Source: Pedococcus sp. (lineage in GTDB: Bacteria > Actinomycetota > Actinomycetes > Actinomycetales > Dermatophilaceae). From it: a DNA stretch of 5,854 bases. Below the pieces are notes generated by a model. The model was not told the origin of the DNA and made no database searches. It saw only the letters and a program-made list of their open reading frames with translations. A program made the position numbers and the translations under genes. The stretch covers positions 1 to 5,854 of the forward strand of contig JAICSZ010000153.1 in NCBI GenBank assembly GCA_025936615.1, in the 5' to 3' direction. Of this stretch, positions 4,811 through 5,854 are shown one piece after another (the stretch's first letter is position 1; the number at the start of each line of letters is the position of its first letter).

Positions 4811-5854
4811 CGTCCCGGGACACACGCTGTCTCAGCGGTGGCCCGGACGCGTTTGAGCACGTGGTCGTACTCGAGCCTGACGCCGAGCGAGGCGTAGAGC
4901 TTGGACCGCAGGGCTGGGTCGGCGCTCGGGAGGATCAGGGCGATACCGCCCAGCTCGTCGAGCGCCTTCATCATCTCCTGGGCGCTGAATCTCCGGGCCT
5001 GCTTCAGCTGGCTCAGCTGCGCTTCCAAGCCCGCCTTTTCCTTCGACCGGCGCTGTAGTTGGTCAGCGATCTCAGGAATCGAGACGCCGGTCTCAATCGC
5101 CTCGACCAGGCTCCCGATCTTCCTGTCGACCTCTGCGAGTCGAGCGCGAACCGAGGTTGTCCGTGCGTTGGACTCATTCGGGCCGTCATGGGCGCTGGCC
5201 AGGCGCTCTGGCGAGACGAGGCCAGCGATCCAGCCGTCCAAGGGTCCGAGGACGGCATCCTCTCTCAGGTGGAGTGTCGGCGGATGGTCCGCCAGCTCCG
5301 GAGGAAGGGCCCGCAAGTCGCGGATCGCGCAGCGATACAGGGTCCGGCCGGCCGACCCATCGGCCCGGTTCTTCCGCCAAGCGCCCTGCATCCGGCGGCC
5401 GCAGTGCGCGCAGTAGAGCAGCCCGCGGAGCAGGTACGGATGGGGCGAGGTTCTCGGCTTGGCCTCACCGTCGGTGTACGACGACATCTGAGCACGTGCG
5501 CGGTCGAACATCTGGTCGGTGATGAGGGCGGGATGGGTCCCCTCCTGCGGCCGGATCCACTCCCCTTCGTCCCGCCACCGCATCCGCACCTGGTTGCCAG
5601 CAGCGACATCATCGGGGTCGATGAGCTGTTCGCGCTTCTGCTGCTTGGCCCAGACTCGTCTGCCCGTGTACGTCTCGTTCCTCAGGATCGCTCGAACCGC
5701 CGAGTGAGCCCACCCGCGGGCGTCCCGGTGTCGGTTGCGCGCCGGGTCATAAGCGCTGGGAGACGGAACCTGCTCATCGGTGAGGGCCTGGGCGATGGCG
5801 CGCAAGCCTTGACCACCCACATACATCTTGAAGATCCGCTCGACGATCGGTGCG
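4792..5854 (-). CDS. Large serine recombinase/integrase (partial, N-terminal catalytic domain off window)
   Basis: The reverse strand is open from the right edge to TGA at 4794-4792, giving 353 C-terminal residues. The fragment opens inside the recombinase domain: PIVERIFKMYVGGQGLRAIAQAL (2-24), QVPSP (28-32), GWAHSAVRAILRNETYTGRRVW (47-68) and THPALITDQMFDRA (106-119). A zinc ribbon follows with YCAHCGRRM (147-155) and YRC (C175); the fourth ligand is not a Cys, and the HP of ADHPPT (190-191) may serve, as is common in the actinobacterial branch. Residues 233-285 form the coiled-coil motif. The end, LYASLGVRLEYDHVLKRVR, is the usual closing strand region. The resolvase domain with the catalytic Ser lies beyond the window. 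Such enzymes integrate and excise phages or conjugative elements by attP x attB recombination. Lines counted by hand are about 60-63% GC, lower than host genes. It converges on tRNA-Leu with no terminator between. Confidence 0.93.
   Translation of the reverse strand, partial: APIVERIFKMYVGGQGLRAIAQALTDEQVPSPSAYDPARNRHRDARGWAHSAVRAILRNETYTGRRVWAKQQKREQLIDPDDVAAGNQVRMRWRDEGEWIRPQEGTHPALITDQMFDRARAQMSSYTDGEAKPRTSPHPYLLRGLLYCAHCGRRMQGAWRKNRADGSAGRTLYRCAIRDLRALPPELADHPPTLHLREDAVLGPLDGWIAGLVSPERLASAHDGPNESNARTTSVRARLAEVDRKIGSLVEAIETGVSIPEIADQLQRRSKEKAGLEAQLSQLKQARRFSAQEMMKALDELGGIALILPSADPALRSKLYASLGVRLEYDHVLKRVRATAETACVPGRVRRGT
4812..4821. repeat. 10-bp perfect palindrome next to the tRNA 3' end
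   Basis: GTCCCGGGAC begins 2 nt after the tRNA discriminator base and lies within the recombinase C-terminal codons. GGACAC also occurs twice in direct orientation 12 bp apart (4806-4811 and 4818-4823). Position suggests a part of the element side of the att site; it may also be chance in GC-rich DNA. Confidence 0.35.

Overview
The window looks like chromosomal DNA from a high-GC actinobacterium. Lines I counted by hand are about 65-70% GC in the left and middle parts. An F420-type luciferase-family oxidoreductase, a DUF5703 gene, a LAxTG (class E sortase type) wall-anchored protein and start codons placed just after TANNNT boxes all fit Actinomycetota. I cannot fix the genus.

Left part (1-2017): a luciferase-like F420-dependent oxidoreductase gene (minus strand, 3' end beyond the window) is divergent from an aldo/keto reductase gene (754-1692, plus). 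The reductase converges on a small gene for an acidic-tailed protein (1712-2017, minus). A perfect 11-bp inverted repeat that contains both stop codons separates them. Middle part (2018-4591): a DUF5703 gene (2057-2257, plus) is divergent from the acidic gene. It runs 41 nt into the 3' end of a secreted LAFTG sortase substrate (2217-3176, minus). Upstream on the same strand is an M20 metallopeptidase gene (3269-4591, minus). The 92-nt gap between those two holds a strong dyad.

Right part (4726-5854): a complete tRNA-Leu(GAG) gene is followed at once by the 3' two thirds of a large serine recombinase gene (minus). Its stop codon lies inside the T-loop of the tRNA, and its last five sense codons are the tRNA 3' end read antisense. 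This is the junction of an integrated element: chromosome to the left, element starting at the tRNA 3' end and continuing past the right edge. Lines I counted in the recombinase are about 60-63% GC, somewhat lower than the host genes.

The genes do not form one obvious pathway. The left and middle are a host neighbourhood of redox, peptidase and envelope genes; the right edge is mobile DNA. The points of most interest are the serine (not tyrosine) integrase that ends inside a tRNA, the uncharacterised LAFTG protein, and the repeated use of likely leaderless promoters. I see no CRISPR array, insertion sequence or defence system.
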